Assembly: GCA_902799875.1 (NCBI GenBank)
Contig: CADCCH010000032.1
Coordinates: 1 to 29,915, forward strand
Source of the DNA: an uncultured Bacteroidales bacterium
Lineage (GTDB): Bacteria; Bacteroidota; Bacteroidia; Bacteroidales; Paludibacteraceae
Direction: 5' to 3'
DNA: 29,915 bases
Every line of letters starts with the position of its first letter. Positions within the stretch are counted from its first letter, which is position 1. The notes under the pieces are model-generated. The model was not told where the DNA came from, made no database searches, and saw only the letters and a program-made list of their open reading frames with translations. The position numbers and the translations under genes are program-made. This document shows positions 15,872-23,999 of the stretch, piece by piece.

Positions 15872-17068
15872 ATGAAAAAATTCTTTTTATCTCTCGCAGC
15901 TGTCGTATGCTTTAGTGCAAGCATCTATGCTGTGGACGAAACGATGAACCCGCTGATTACCTCGATGCCGTCCATGTCGATTGCTCCGGACGCTCGTGCA
16001 GCCGGTCAGGGTGACTTAGGTGTAGCCACCGAAGCGGATTTTAACTCGCAGTACTGGAACCCTGCCAAGTATGCGTATATGTACACGAACGGTGGTATCA
16101 CCGCTAACTATACACCGTGGTTGCGTAAGTTGGTAAGCGACATCGACTTGGCTTACCTCGCCGGTTTCTATAACTTCGGTGACCTGGCCGGTGGTATCGG
16201 TGCGAGCTTCACGTATTTCTCGATGGGTGACGTACAGTTGACAAATGCAAACGGAGATGCTATCCAAACCGTACGTCCGAACGAGTGGGCGCTGGATTTG
16301 AGTTACTTCCGTAAACTGCACGAGTATGTGTCTATGTCGGTTGCCGTTCGTTTCCTCTATTCGGACCTCAACAATGGTGCCAACAGTTCTACTTCGGGTA
16401 GTGCTCAGGAGATGTTTGCCGCATGGACGATGGCTGCAGACATCGGTCTGTACTATCGTCAACCGCTTGAGTTACCGATGGGTACCAGTCATCTCGGTGT
16501 AGGTTTCACGCTCAAGAACCTCGGTGGTAAGATGACGTACGACAAAGTAACGCAGAACTTCATCCCGGCTTCGATGAACATCGGTGCCAGCTATGAGTTG
16601 CCTTGCGACAAGTACAATTTCCTGACCTTCAATGTAGAGGCCAACAAACTGCTCGTTCCGAGTCGTAAGTCGCGTTTCACCGAAGGCTTCAATGCGGATG
16701 ACGAGAAGACCTGGCAGATGAGTCAGGACGCTTACTCGGCTCTCAACTCCGCGAAAGGTTGGTTCCAATCGTTTGCAGACGCTCCGGGTGGTGCAAAAGA
16801 AGAATTCAATGAGGTTCGCTGGGGTGTAGGTCTCGAGTACAGCTACAACAAGCAGTTCTTTGCGCGCGCCGGTTACAGCTACGAGAACTTCTACAAAGGT
16901 AACCGTAACTACCTCACCTTTGGTGCAGGATTCCACCTCTCCATCGTAAGTCTGGACGTATCGTACTGCGTGGGTCTGGCTGCATCCAACCCGTTGGATC
17001 AGACCATGCGCTTCACGCTCGGCTTCGACCTCTACGGCATCAAGGACTTGGTTAACAACAAGAAATGA
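15872..17068 (+). CDS. porV: Type IX secretion outer-membrane protein PorV
   Basis: FadL-like outer-membrane beta-barrel (also called LptO) that collects cargo from the SprA translocon and shuttles it to the PorU attachment complex. It has 398 residues with a signal peptide (MKKFFLSLAAVVCFSASIYA). The N-terminal segment DARAAGQGDLGVATEADF followed by SQYWNPAKYAY is diagnostic of the PorV family. Alternating strands with many Tyr and Phe residues follow to the C-terminus. The gene follows porU after 78 bp, with an A-rich leader (AATAACAAGACA). Its stop shares four bases (ATGA) with ispF. Confidence 0.95.
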   Translation: MKKFFLSLAAVVCFSASIYAVDETMNPLITSMPSMSIAPDARAAGQGDLGVATEADFNSQYWNPAKYAYMYTNGGITANYTPWLRKLVSDIDLAYLAGFYNFGDLAGGIGASFTYFSMGDVQLTNANGDAIQTVRPNEWALDLSYFRKLHEYVSMSVAVRFLYSDLNNGANSSTSGSAQEMFAAWTMAADIGLYYRQPLELPMGTSHLGVGFTLKNLGGKMTYDKVTQNFIPASMNIGASYELPCDKYNFLTFNVEANKLLVPSRKSRFTEGFNADDEKTWQMSQDAYSALNSAKGWFQSFADAPGGAKEEFNEVRWGVGLEYSYNKQFFARAGYSYENFYKGNRNYLTFGAGFHLSIVSLDVSYCVGLAASNPLDQTMRFTLGFDLYGIKDLVNNKK

Positions 17069-17553
17069 TCCCCCGTATAGGTTTCGGATATGACGTGCAT
17101 CAATTTTCCCCTGACCGCCAACTGTGGTTAGGGGGAATTGAAGTGCCGTATGAGAAGGGTCTGCTCGGTCATTCGGATGCCGACGTAGTAATCCATGCCT
17201 TGTGCGACGCTATCTTAGGTGCAGCATGTATGCGTGACATCGGTTATCATTTCCCTGATACCAAAGGGAATGAATACGAAGGTATCGACTCCAAGATCCT
17301 GCTGCGTCGCGTGATGGAGATGATCCGTGAGGCCGGATACGAGTTAGGCAACTGCGATATCACCATTTGTGCGCAGCAACCCAAACTGAACCCGCATATC
17401 GAGTCCATGCAGGCTTGTCTGGCCGAGGTCATGGGCGTGGAAACCAATCAAGTAAGTCTCAAAGCGACCACCACCGAGCATCTCGGATTCGTGGGACGCG
17501 AAGAAGGAATAGCGGCCTATGCTGTTGCTCTTATCTCTCAGTCTGATTGCTGA
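17065..17553 (+). CDS. ispF: 2-C-methyl-D-erythritol 2,4-cyclodiphosphate synthase
   Basis: Cytoplasmic enzyme of the non-mevalonate isoprenoid pathway that cyclises CDP-methylerythritol 2-phosphate and releases CMP. The length of 162 residues is standard. The zinc ligands are Asp10, His12 (GYDVHQF) and His44 (VVIHALCDAILGA). The C-terminal signature is SLKATTTEHLGFVGREEGIAAYAVALI. The start overlaps the porV stop by four bases, and its 3' end overlaps the next gene by 35. Its place after porV resembles the Porphyromonas arrangement as I recall it, though no functional link with secretion is evident. Confidence 0.97.
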   Translation: MIPRIGFGYDVHQFSPDRQLWLGGIEVPYEKGLLGHSDADVVIHALCDAILGAACMRDIGYHFPDTKGNEYEGIDSKILLRRVMEMIREAGYELGNCDITICAQQPKLNPHIESMQACLAEVMGVETNQVSLKATTTEHLGFVGREEGIAAYAVALISQSDC

Positions 17554-17848
17554 TCTGTTTCAACTGGGCGGAAACCCGACAGTTGTGGTCAAAGACAGTG
17601 TGTACGAACGCATTGCCCTGACGGACAGCACGACGCTCGAGGTCTATCAGGCTCCCGACTCTATCTACGTGGTCTTTACGGCGTGCGCCCCGCAGTGTTC
17701 CTCGTGCGCGCGCGTATATAATAAGGAGTGGAAACAAGTTCGAACCGTTACCCCACCCTTCACTTCGATCTTTCCCTTAGCAACCATCGAGAACGGTCGT
17801 ATCATCTGGACCGACAACGACACATGGAACTACCAATCTACCTTATAG
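17519..17848 (+). CDS. Small exported protein of unknown function
   Basis: A 109-residue product I cannot assign. It begins with a hydrophobic segment (MLLLLSLSLIADLFQLGG) that looks like a signal peptide without basic residues, followed by ~90 residues of probably beta-rich sequence. A cysteine motif, CAPQCSSC, lies at about residues 54-61 (CX3CX2C). There may be faint similarity to the C-terminal half of DUF3256 proteins of Bacteroidota, but I would not rely on it. The gene is squeezed between two enzymes, starting 35 nt inside ispF and ending 25 nt inside aroK, each in a different frame. The frame stays open through both overlaps, and the start of exported character at the ATG supports it being real. 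Confidence 0.6.
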   Translation: MLLLLSLSLIADLFQLGGNPTVVVKDSVYERIALTDSTTLEVYQAPDSIYVVFTACAPQCSSCARVYNKEWKQVRTVTPPFTSIFPLATIENGRIIWTDNDTWNYQSTL

Positions 17849-18369
17849 GATACATGGGAGCCGGTAAGACGACTGCCGGACGTCTGCTGGCCGATAAACT
17901 CGGCTGGCGATTTGTTGATCTGGACGAGGCGTTTGCCATTATCCACGGTTACACCACGGCGCAGTATATCCGTCAATTCGGACTGGAGGCTTTTCGTCAG
18001 AAAGAGAAAGAGGTAGTTGAGGATCTGGCGGATAAAATACCCTACGAACATGTGATTTATGCAACCGGTGGAGGATACCCGTGCTGGGAGGATAACATGG
18101 ACTGTCTGCGCGAGTTAGGTACGAGTATCTATATTCGTTGGAAACCCGAACATCTGGCCAAACGTCTCAGTCTGACAGACCTCAGCGAACGACCGGTCTT
18201 ACAAGGTCGTACAGAAAAGGAGCTACTTGAATTTATAGCTCCCCAACTTCAAGCGCGTGAACCGTTCTACAGTCAGGCGCATCATATTCTCGATGTCGAA
18301 ATCTGCGATGAAAACTCCGATGAACGGATCGCAGAAGATTTATTTCGTCTGATACGCGAGCGCGTATAG
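17824..18369 (+). CDS. aroK: Shikimate kinase
   Basis: Cytoplasmic kinase that phosphorylates shikimate with ATP in aromatic amino acid synthesis. It has 181 residues from the ATG at 17824 (MELPIYLIGYMGAGKTTAGR). The P-loop GAGKTT lies at about 12-17. The shikimate-binding segment VDLDEAF includes Asp34, GGG lies in ATGGGYPCW, and the lid-region arginine is in RPVLQGR. Upstream in-frame codons were rejected because they give no family similarity and extend far into the small exported gene. It is the last gene of the porU operon. Its final 30 bases overlap the converging sufE gene and no terminator is visible. Confidence 0.95.
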   Translation: MELPIYLIGYMGAGKTTAGRLLADKLGWRFVDLDEAFAIIHGYTTAQYIRQFGLEAFRQKEKEVVEDLADKIPYEHVIYATGGGYPCWEDNMDCLRELGTSIYIRWKPEHLAKRLSLTDLSERPVLQGRTEKELLEFIAPQLQAREPFYSQAHHILDVEICDENSDERIAEDLFRLIRERV

Positions 18370-18762
18370 TTTCAACTGTTTTAACATCGCTACTACTCCA
18401 TTCGATCGCGTCGGACTTAAGTGTTCGCGCAGACCTATCGCGTCGATGAAATAGAGTTCGGCGTCGCATATCTCTTGCGGTGTATGATCGCTCAACACAG
18501 AGAGCAACATCGCCACGATGCCGCGCACCAAGATCGCATCCGAGTCTCCGGTAAAATGCAGTTTACCCTCTTCCATCCGTGCCGTGAACCATACCTTGGA
18601 CTGGCAGCCGTCAATGAGGTTCTGGTCGTTCTTATCGGCTTCATGCATAGGTTCGAGGTCCTTACCATAGTCGATAATCAACTGGTAACGGTCCATCCAA
18701 TCCTCCAGACATTCGAACTCATCGATCAGCTCGTCTTGTATCTCATTAATGGATTTCGCCAT
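18340..18762 (-). CDS. sufE: Cysteine desulfuration protein SufE
   Basis: Sulfur-acceptor protein that takes persulfide sulfur from a SufS-type cysteine desulfurase for Fe-S cluster assembly in the cytoplasm. It has 140 residues. The acceptor Cys53 sits in the signature LIDGCQSKVW, and the pattern LVRGIVAMLLSVLSDHTPQEI is typical of the family. I use the ATG at 18762 ([12 protein letters not shown]); an in-frame TTG two codons upstream is possible. It begins 17 nt inside ftsE, the last gene before it, in a DUF349-ftsE-sufE operon. Its 3' end overlaps aroK by 30 nt. No other suf genes are in the window. Confidence 0.93.
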   Translation of the reverse strand: MAKSINEIQDELIDEFECLEDWMDRYQLIIDYGKDLEPMHEADKNDQNLIDGCQSKVWFTARMEEGKLHFTGDSDAILVRGIVAMLLSVLSDHTPQEICDAELYFIDAIGLREHLSPTRSNGVVAMLKQLKLYALAYQTK

Positions 18763-19402
18763 TTTCAAAAAGCAGTTTGCGCCCCGGATAGAGTTCGGGC
18801 CAGTTTAAGTTATGTGTGGACATCAGCACCGTGATACCGGCTTGGGAGATGGCGTACAGCAGATCCATGATCTCACGACCGGTCTCAGCATCGAGGTTAC
18901 CCGTAGGCTCATCGGCAAGGATCATCTCCGGACTGTTCAGGAGCGCACGCGCGATGACCACACGTTGTTGCTCTCCACCGGACAGCTCATACGGTTTCTT
19001 ATAGGCCTTGGTCTCCATGCCCACCTGCTCGAGCACCTCGCGCACATGTGCGCTCATCAGTTTCTTGTCTTTCCAACCTGTGGCACGAAGGACGAACAGC
19101 AGATTCTCCTCCACCGAGCGGTCGGTCAGCAGTTTATAGTCCTGGAAGATGATCCCCAGACGGCGACGGAGATACGGCAACTTACGGCGACGGATATGCA
19201 TCATATCGTATCCTAATACCGATGCCTCACCGCTCGCGATAGGTAAGGCACCGTAGAAGGTCTTCATCAGACTCGATTTACCGCTACCTACCTTACCCAG
19301 CATATAGATCATCTCACCGCCTTCGACCGTCAGATTGACGTCGTGCAGCACGATCTGATCCGCCTGGTGGATCTCCACATTTTTATAGTCGATTAACGCC
19401 AT
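18746..19402 (-). CDS. ftsE: Cell-division ABC transporter ATP-binding protein FtsE
   Basis: ATPase that works with the membrane protein FtsX to control peptidoglycan hydrolases at the division septum. It has 218 residues. The Walker A motif GKVGSGKSS lies at 36-44, followed by the Q-loop (IIFQDYKLL), signature LSGGEQQR and Walker [17 protein letters not shown]. The DYKLL segment and the short length fit FtsE better than other ABC ATPases, but no ftsX is in the window, so a LolD-like role cannot be fully excluded. Its start directly abuts the DUF349 stop (19403) and its end overlaps sufE by 17 nt. Confidence 0.87.
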   Translation of the reverse strand: MALIDYKNVEIHQADQIVLHDVNLTVEGGEMIYMLGKVGSGKSSLMKTFYGALPIASGEASVLGYDMMHIRRRKLPYLRRRLGIIFQDYKLLTDRSVEENLLFVLRATGWKDKKLMSAHVREVLEQVGMETKAYKKPYELSGGEQQRVVIARALLNSPEMILADEPTGNLDAETGREIMDLLYAISQAGITVLMSTHNLNWPELYPGRKLLFENGEIH

Positions 19403-20641
19403 TTATTCTTCGTCTAACTTCTTCTCCACTTCCGCCAACTGTGCCTTCAGTTCTTCGATCTTCTTCTGCATGCCGGCTACGAGTTTGTCCGCACCTTTGG
19501 ACTTGGCGGTAAAGAAAAGGATATTGTTCTCAGCCGTCTTGATGTCTTGTTTGAGTCGCTCGTGCATCCGACGGAGATTGTCACCGCCCTTAGCCACGAA
19601 TGCCTTACGTTGCTCTTCGCGTTCTTTAGCGCGCTCCTCACGTGCTTTCTGACGCTCCAGGTACTCTTTATGACGCTGCTCACGCTCTTTTCGACGTTCG
19701 CGGAGTTCCAGGAAAAACTCTTTCTTGGTAGCAAAGAAGCGATCGCACTCTGCACGGTAGGCTTCGTAGATGGACTGGTTGAATTTCTTAGGTGCAAAAC
19801 CGATCTTACGCCATTCAACTTGCAGCGCCTGCACTTTCTCTGTGGCCTCTTCCCACTGTTTAGCGTTCCACGGTTCCCCGTTGATAATCGGCTCATTGAT
19901 GGCCTTCATCTGCTCGATGATAGCTTGCTTAGCCTCCAAGTTAGCCTGCTCCTTCGCGTGCAGTTCATCGAAATAAGCCTGATGTTTCTTATTGATGATG
20001 GTCGAAGCCGTTTTAAAGCGGTTCCACAGGTCTTCACGCAACTCACGGGCAACAGGACCGATCTCCGTCCACTCGTCGTGCAACTGCTGCAACGCACGCG
20101 AAGCCTCAACGATATTGTCATTGTTCTGCAGTTTCTCGGCTGCTTCACACAACAAGGTCTTGAGCTCCAAGTTCTTCTTGAAGTCCAAATCACGCAACTC
20201 GATATTAATCTTCACCAGGTCGTAGAACTGCTCCTGCACCTGCTGATAGGCCTTACGGATGGCCTGAGTCTCGGTCGCCGGAACGGCACCGATCTTCTTC
20301 CACTCCGCTTGCAACTCACGCATGCGTTGCAGGTTAGCCATCACGCCATCTGCATTCGCACCCTCTACCATCTGCTGCATCTCTTCGAGGATAGCACGCT
20401 TGCGGGCGAGGTTCTCCTTTTCCTCTTTCGCCTGCACGGCCGCTTCCTCTGCACGCTTCGCCTTATAGACAGCCAGCAATTCCTTGAATTGCTCTTCCTG
20501 CTCCTTCACTTCCTCTTCTACCCCGTCCGTGATGGTATAGAACTGCGTTTTGAGGTGATCCACCTGCTCCTTGAGAGCCGACTCGTTCTGCTCAAGCAAA
20601 GCCTTGAGTTCATCGATAATCTCTTGTCTTGTGTTAGCCAT
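19403..20641 (-). CDS. DUF349 domain-containing coiled-coil protein
   Basis: A 412-residue, highly charged, mostly helical protein of unknown function. It contains three DUF349 repeats, each marked by a Trp-x-x-Ile-Gly core: EWKKIGAV at W114, EWTEIGPV at W191 and EWRKIGFAPKK at W277. The flanks are long Glu/Lys/Arg-rich coiled coils, strongest at ~300-345 (LRERRKEREQRHKEY). A final coiled coil ends the protein. Relatives in Bacteroidota are, from memory, often longer (~600 residues). It is the first gene of the operon with ftsE and sufE. Its promoter interleaves with that of mnmE. The linkage to ftsE is suggestive of an envelope or division role but is not proof. Confidence 0.9.
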   Translation of the reverse strand: MANTRQEIIDELKALLEQNESALKEQVDHLKTQFYTITDGVEEEVKEQEEQFKELLAVYKAKRAEEAAVQAKEEKENLARKRAILEEMQQMVEGANADGVMANLQRMRELQAEWKKIGAVPATETQAIRKAYQQVQEQFYDLVKINIELRDLDFKKNLELKTLLCEAAEKLQNNDNIVEASRALQQLHDEWTEIGPVARELREDLWNRFKTASTIINKKHQAYFDELHAKEQANLEAKQAIIEQMKAINEPIINGEPWNAKQWEEATEKVQALQVEWRKIGFAPKKFNQSIYEAYRAECDRFFATKKEFFLELRERRKEREQRHKEYLERQKAREERAKEREEQRKAFVAKGGDNLRRMHERLKQDIKTAENNILFFTAKSKGADKLVAGMQKKIEELKAQLAEVEKKLDEE

Positions 20642-20667
20642 AACTGTAAAAATATCCTTTGCGGCTG

Positions 20668-20698
20668 CAAAGGTACAAAAAAATTTGCATATATCAAA
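20668..20698 (-). promoter_or_regulatory. Promoter of the DUF349-ftsE-sufE operon
   Basis: The minus strand has TTTG (complement of 20695-20698), 19 bp, then TACCTTTG (complement of 20668-20675). A perfect inverted repeat with a 4-nt loop, CCTTTGC-GGCT-GCAAAGG (20656-20673), spans the -7 box and predicted start. Confidence 0.8.
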
Positions 20699-20715
20699 AT
20701 TTTTTAGTAATTTTG
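20684..20715 (+). promoter_or_regulatory. Promoter of the mnmE operon
   Basis: TTTG at 20684-20687, 20 bp, then TAATTTTG at 20708-20715. Its -33 element lies inside the spacer of the divergent DUF349 promoter, so the two promoters interleave within 20668-20715. Confidence 0.8.
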
Positions 20716-20730
20716 TGCCGATTTTGTCAA

Positions 20731-22059
20731 ATGAAAACGATTTGTGCTATATCAACGGCCTACGGAACAGGTGGAATTGCCGTGATCCGTGTCTCGGGTG
20801 AGCAGAGCATATCGATTGTCGATACGCTCTTTCAGGGTCGTACTGCCCTAAAGGATACGCCGGCTAATGTCGTGCGGCACGGACGTATAGAGCGGAACGG
20901 AGAGGTCCTCGATGAGGTACTCTGTTCCGTTTTTCGTGCCCCGCATTCGTTTACGGGAGAAGACACCGTTGAGATTGCCTGTCACGGCAGTCTGTATATC
21001 CAGCAGGAGTTGTTGCGGTGGTTGATCGACGCAGGTTGCCGCGCCGCTGAGCCGGGGGAATTTACGAAACGGGCATTCCTCAACGGTAAGATGGACCTGA
21101 CGCAGTCTGAAGCGGTAGCCGATCTGATTGCCGCGCAGAGTAAAGCAGAGAAAGATCTGGCACTGAGTCAACTGCGCGGATCGGTATCCACAGAGTTGGC
21201 AAATCTACGGGAAAGACTGCTGCATTTCACGTCGCTCATTGAGTTGGAGTTGGACTTTGCGGACCATGAGGAGTTGGAGTTTGCCGACCGAACGGAGCTC
21301 AAAGAACTGGCCGCCGAGATAGAACATAAACTATCGGCTTTGTTGGCCTCTTTCCGTACGGGTAATGCGATTCGGAACGGTATACCTGTAGCAATTGTCG
21401 GTGCACCGAACGTAGGTAAATCGACGCTGCTCAATGCGCTGCTGGGAGAGCAACGCGCGATCGTGAGTGATATACAAGGAACGACGCGCGACACGGTGGA
21501 AGATACACTGCTTTTAGACGGCATCCTCTTCCGGCTCATCGACACTGCGGGACTGCGTGAAACGAACGACACGATTGAGAATATGGGTATCGAACGTTCA
21601 CGCAAAGCCATAGAAAAGGCGCAGATTATTGTGCACGTGATTGACGATTTGACGATTGACGATGTACGATTGATTGACGAGGGAGTAAAAGGGACGATTA
21701 TACATGTGTTGAATAAGATTGACCTTTCACCCATTCATCCCTTCACCCATTCATCCTTTATTCCTATCTCTGCCAAAAACAACGAGATTGAACCACTCAA
21801 ACAGGAGTTGGTACGGATCGCCAAGGCGTCCATGGAAACTAGTGCGGTAATGCTCAGTAACGCACGCCATTATGAGGCGATTACACGTGCACACGAGGCG
21901 ATTCAACGGGTACAAGAGGGCTTGATAGATGGTCTTTCCGGTGAACTACTGTCGATGGATCTGCAGGACTGTTTGAATGCACTAGGTGAGGTAACCGGAC
22001 AGATTACCAACCAGGAAGTATTGACCAATATTTTCAGTAAATTCTGTATAGGGAAATGA
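20731..22059 (+). CDS. mnmE: tRNA modification GTPase MnmE
   Basis: Works with MnmG to place the 5-carboxymethylaminomethyl group on wobble uridine 34 of certain tRNAs. It has 442 residues from the ATG at 20731 (MKTICAISTAYGTGGIAVIR). A longer in-frame start at 20659 lies upstream of the promoter and was rejected. The N-terminal folate-binding domain is followed by helices and an inserted G domain with GAPNVGKS at 224-231, DTAGLRET at 271-278, NKID at 328-331 and SAK at 347-349. The catalytic C-terminal CIGK includes Cys439. Two simple-repeat stretches lie in the G domain. Its stop shares ATGA with yicC. Confidence 0.97.
   Translation: MKTICAISTAYGTGGIAVIRVSGEQSISIVDTLFQGRTALKDTPANVVRHGRIERNGEVLDEVLCSVFRAPHSFTGEDTVEIACHGSLYIQQELLRWLIDAGCRAAEPGEFTKRAFLNGKMDLTQSEAVADLIAAQSKAEKDLALSQLRGSVSTELANLRERLLHFTSLIELELDFADHEELEFADRTELKELAAEIEHKLSALLASFRTGNAIRNGIPVAIVGAPNVGKSTLLNALLGEQRAIVSDIQGTTRDTVEDTLLLDGILFRLIDTAGLRETNDTIENMGIERSRKAIEKAQIIVHVIDDLTIDDVRLIDEGVKGTIIHVLNKIDLSPIHPFTHSSFIPISAKNNEIEPLKQELVRIAKASMETSAVMLSNARHYEAITRAHEAIQRVQEGLIDGLSGELLSMDLQDCLNALGEVTGQITNQEVLTNIFSKFCIGK
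21639..21756 (+). repeat. Two simple-repeat stretches in the mnmE G domain
   Basis: Around 21639-21680 the motif GATTGACGA recurs three times with small changes. At 21726-21756 a 15-bp unit, TTCACCCATTCATCC, occurs twice with one base between. The second encodes the SPIHPFTHSSF segment between NKID and SAK, a variable loop. The repeats keep the frame. Confidence 0.65.
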
Positions 22060-22946
22060 TTTTATCGATGACCGGCTACGGAAAAGCCGAAACAATTTTC
22101 CGGGGAAAGAAACTGATTTGTGAACTTCGTTCACTGAACTCCAAATCGATGGACTTGTCTGTTCGTCTGATACCCCAACTGCGGGCACACGAATTGGATA
22201 TCCGCACGATCATTAACCAACGATTGGAGCGAGGGAAAGTAGACTTATTATTGATGAATGATGGAATGAGCGAGACTTCGTCTCTCAATGATGTAACGCC
22301 CGTTAACTGGGAAGCCGCCAAAACCTACGCCGCGCAGTACAAAGAACAGTTTGGTGAGGTGCCGGCAGAAGTGATGGCAGCGATTCTGCGTTTCCCGGAT
22401 GTACTCAAGCAACAAGAAGATTGTTCGGACCTGACAGACGAAGAATGGAAACAGATCCAAGGCCTACTGAACGAGACCATCGAGGCTTTTATTGCCTTCC
22501 GTACCCAGGAAGGTGCCGCGCTGCAGGCGATGTTCAATGAGAAACTCGACGGGATAGCGGACCTGTTAGCACAGGTGGAGCCGTTTGAAAAAGGTAGGGT
22601 AGCAAAGATCAAAGAACGACTGGAATCCAGCCTCGCGCAACTGTCCACCGAGACCCAAGCGCAGATTGACCGCAACCGACTGGAACAGGAGATGATCTAT
22701 TACCTCGAGAAACTGGATGTCACCGAAGAGAAAGTGCGGCTCACCAACCACATCAAGTACTTCCGGGAAACCATGGATTCCGAAGGCAGCGGTGTCGGTA
22801 AAAAACTCGGGTTCATTGCCCAAGAGATGGGTCGCGAGATCAACACCCTCGGGTCCAAATCCAACCAATCCGAGATGCAGATCATCGTGGTGAAGATGAA
22901 AGATATCCTTGAACAAATAAAAGAGCAAGTGCTCAACGTCTTATGA
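22056..22946 (+). CDS. yicC: YicC family endoribonuclease
   Basis: A 296-residue protein of the YicC/YloC family, whose members have been described as endoribonucleases. The opening MILSMTGYGKAE is the family hallmark. It is followed by NSKSMDLSVRLIPQLRAHE and, near the C-terminus, the conserved block VRLTNHIKYFRETMDSEG plus GKKLGFIAQEMGREINTLGSK (DUF1732). It overlaps mnmE and gmk by four bases each (ATGA), so the three are translationally coupled. yicC next to gmk is a common bacterial arrangement, which supports the call. Confidence 0.95.
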   Translation: MILSMTGYGKAETIFRGKKLICELRSLNSKSMDLSVRLIPQLRAHELDIRTIINQRLERGKVDLLLMNDGMSETSSLNDVTPVNWEAAKTYAAQYKEQFGEVPAEVMAAILRFPDVLKQQEDCSDLTDEEWKQIQGLLNETIEAFIAFRTQEGAALQAMFNEKLDGIADLLAQVEPFEKGRVAKIKERLESSLAQLSTETQAQIDRNRLEQEMIYYLEKLDVTEEKVRLTNHIKYFRETMDSEGSGVGKKLGFIAQEMGREINTLGSKSNQSEMQIIVVKMKDILEQIKEQVLNVL

Positions 22947-23509
22947 TATACATTTTTTGTGCCCCTTCAGGTAGCGGTAAATCGACCATGGTGAAGCACC
23001 TGCTGACCATGTACCCCAATTTGTTTGAACTCTCTGTCTCCTGTACTACTCGTGCCCCGCGCGGACAGGAAGTACATGGAAAAGAGTACTATTTCATTTC
23101 CGTGGAGGAGTTCCAGAAACGCATTAAGAACGATGAGTTCATTGAGTTTGAGCAGGTCTATGACGGCCTTTATTACGGGACACTCAAAGAGGAGATCGAC
23201 CGTATCGAAGCAGCAGGTCGTCAGGTGCTGTTCGATGTCGATGTAAAGGGAGGAATCAACCTCAAGCATATCCTCGGGGACAAAGCCACTTCCATCTTCA
23301 TCTGTCCGCCTTCCATCGAAGAATTACGTCGTCGTCTGGAAGGTCGCGGAGACACTTCGCCGGAGATGATCGAGAAACGACTCGCAAAGGCGGAGTATGA
23401 GATGAGTTTTCAACCGCAATTCGATAAGGTGGTCATCAATGATGACCTCACGCACGCCTTTGAGCAGTTAGACGCAATCATCGATGAGAATAGGGATTTA
23501 CGGGGGTAG
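22943..23509 (+). CDS. gmk: Guanylate kinase
   Basis: Cytoplasmic enzyme that phosphorylates GMP to GDP with ATP. It has 188 residues. The P-loop APSGSGKST lies at 7-15. The GMP-binding region includes the segment CTTRAPRGQEVHGKEYYF, and the GLYYGT and VLFDVDVKGG motifs follow. The start overlaps the yicC stop by four bases, and the last 26 bases overlap nadD in another frame. The length and motif order are ordinary for bacterial Gmk. Confidence 0.97.
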   Translation: MIYIFCAPSGSGKSTMVKHLLTMYPNLFELSVSCTTRAPRGQEVHGKEYYFISVEEFQKRIKNDEFIEFEQVYDGLYYGTLKEEIDRIEAAGRQVLFDVDVKGGINLKHILGDKATSIFICPPSIEELRRRLEGRGDTSPEMIEKRLAKAEYEMSFQPQFDKVVINDDLTHAFEQLDAIIDENRDLRG

Positions 23510-23999
23510 TTTCAATCCTGTGCACTTCGGGCATGTGGGTTTGGCACGATGGGTGATAGAAAACACCGATCTGGATGAACTGTGGTTGTTGGTGAGCCCG
23601 AACAATCCCTTGAAACCGTCAGGAATCTTAGCGCCGGAGGCTGAACGGTTAGCGGCTGTACAGAAAGCGGTCAAGGACATACCGCATGTGAAAGCTTCCG
23701 ATTTTGAGTTCTCTCTACCCCGCCCCTCCTATACCGCCAATACGCTGCGTGAACTGCAGCGCGCCTATCCGGAGGACAAGTTCACGCTGGTCATAGGCGA
23801 AGACAATCTCGCCATCTTTGATCAATGGCGGGAGTATGAATATATCTTACAAAACTTCCGGGTATTTGTTTATCCGAGAAATCTGAGTAATCCGATTAAT
23901 CCGGATCTTCTGAATAAACCGAACATCCTTTTCCTTAAGGACGCTCCGCTTTTCGACATCTCATCAACCGCCATTCGCCGTTCGCAAGGACGTCTATAA
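23484..23999 (+). CDS. nadD: Nicotinate-nucleotide adenylyltransferase, short C-terminus
   Basis: Joins nicotinate mononucleotide to ATP to form deamido-NAD in NAD synthesis. The nucleotidyltransferase signature GGSFNPVHFGH lies at 7-17 and SSTAIRR at 160-166. The protein ends at residue 171, only five residues after that motif. Relatives usually continue for another ~20 residues with a terminal helix. The frame is otherwise intact, so this is a short or eroded tail rather than an obvious frameshift. The start lies 26 nt inside gmk. The last 65 bases overlap the converging prmA gene, which may explain the shortened end. Confidence 0.93.
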   Translation: MRIGIYGGSFNPVHFGHVGLARWVIENTDLDELWLLVSPNNPLKPSGILAPEAERLAAVQKAVKDIPHVKASDFEFSLPRPSYTANTLRELQRAYPEDKFTLVIGEDNLAIFDQWREYEYILQNFRVFVYPRNLSNPINPDLLNKPNILFLKDAPLFDISSTAIRRSQGRL

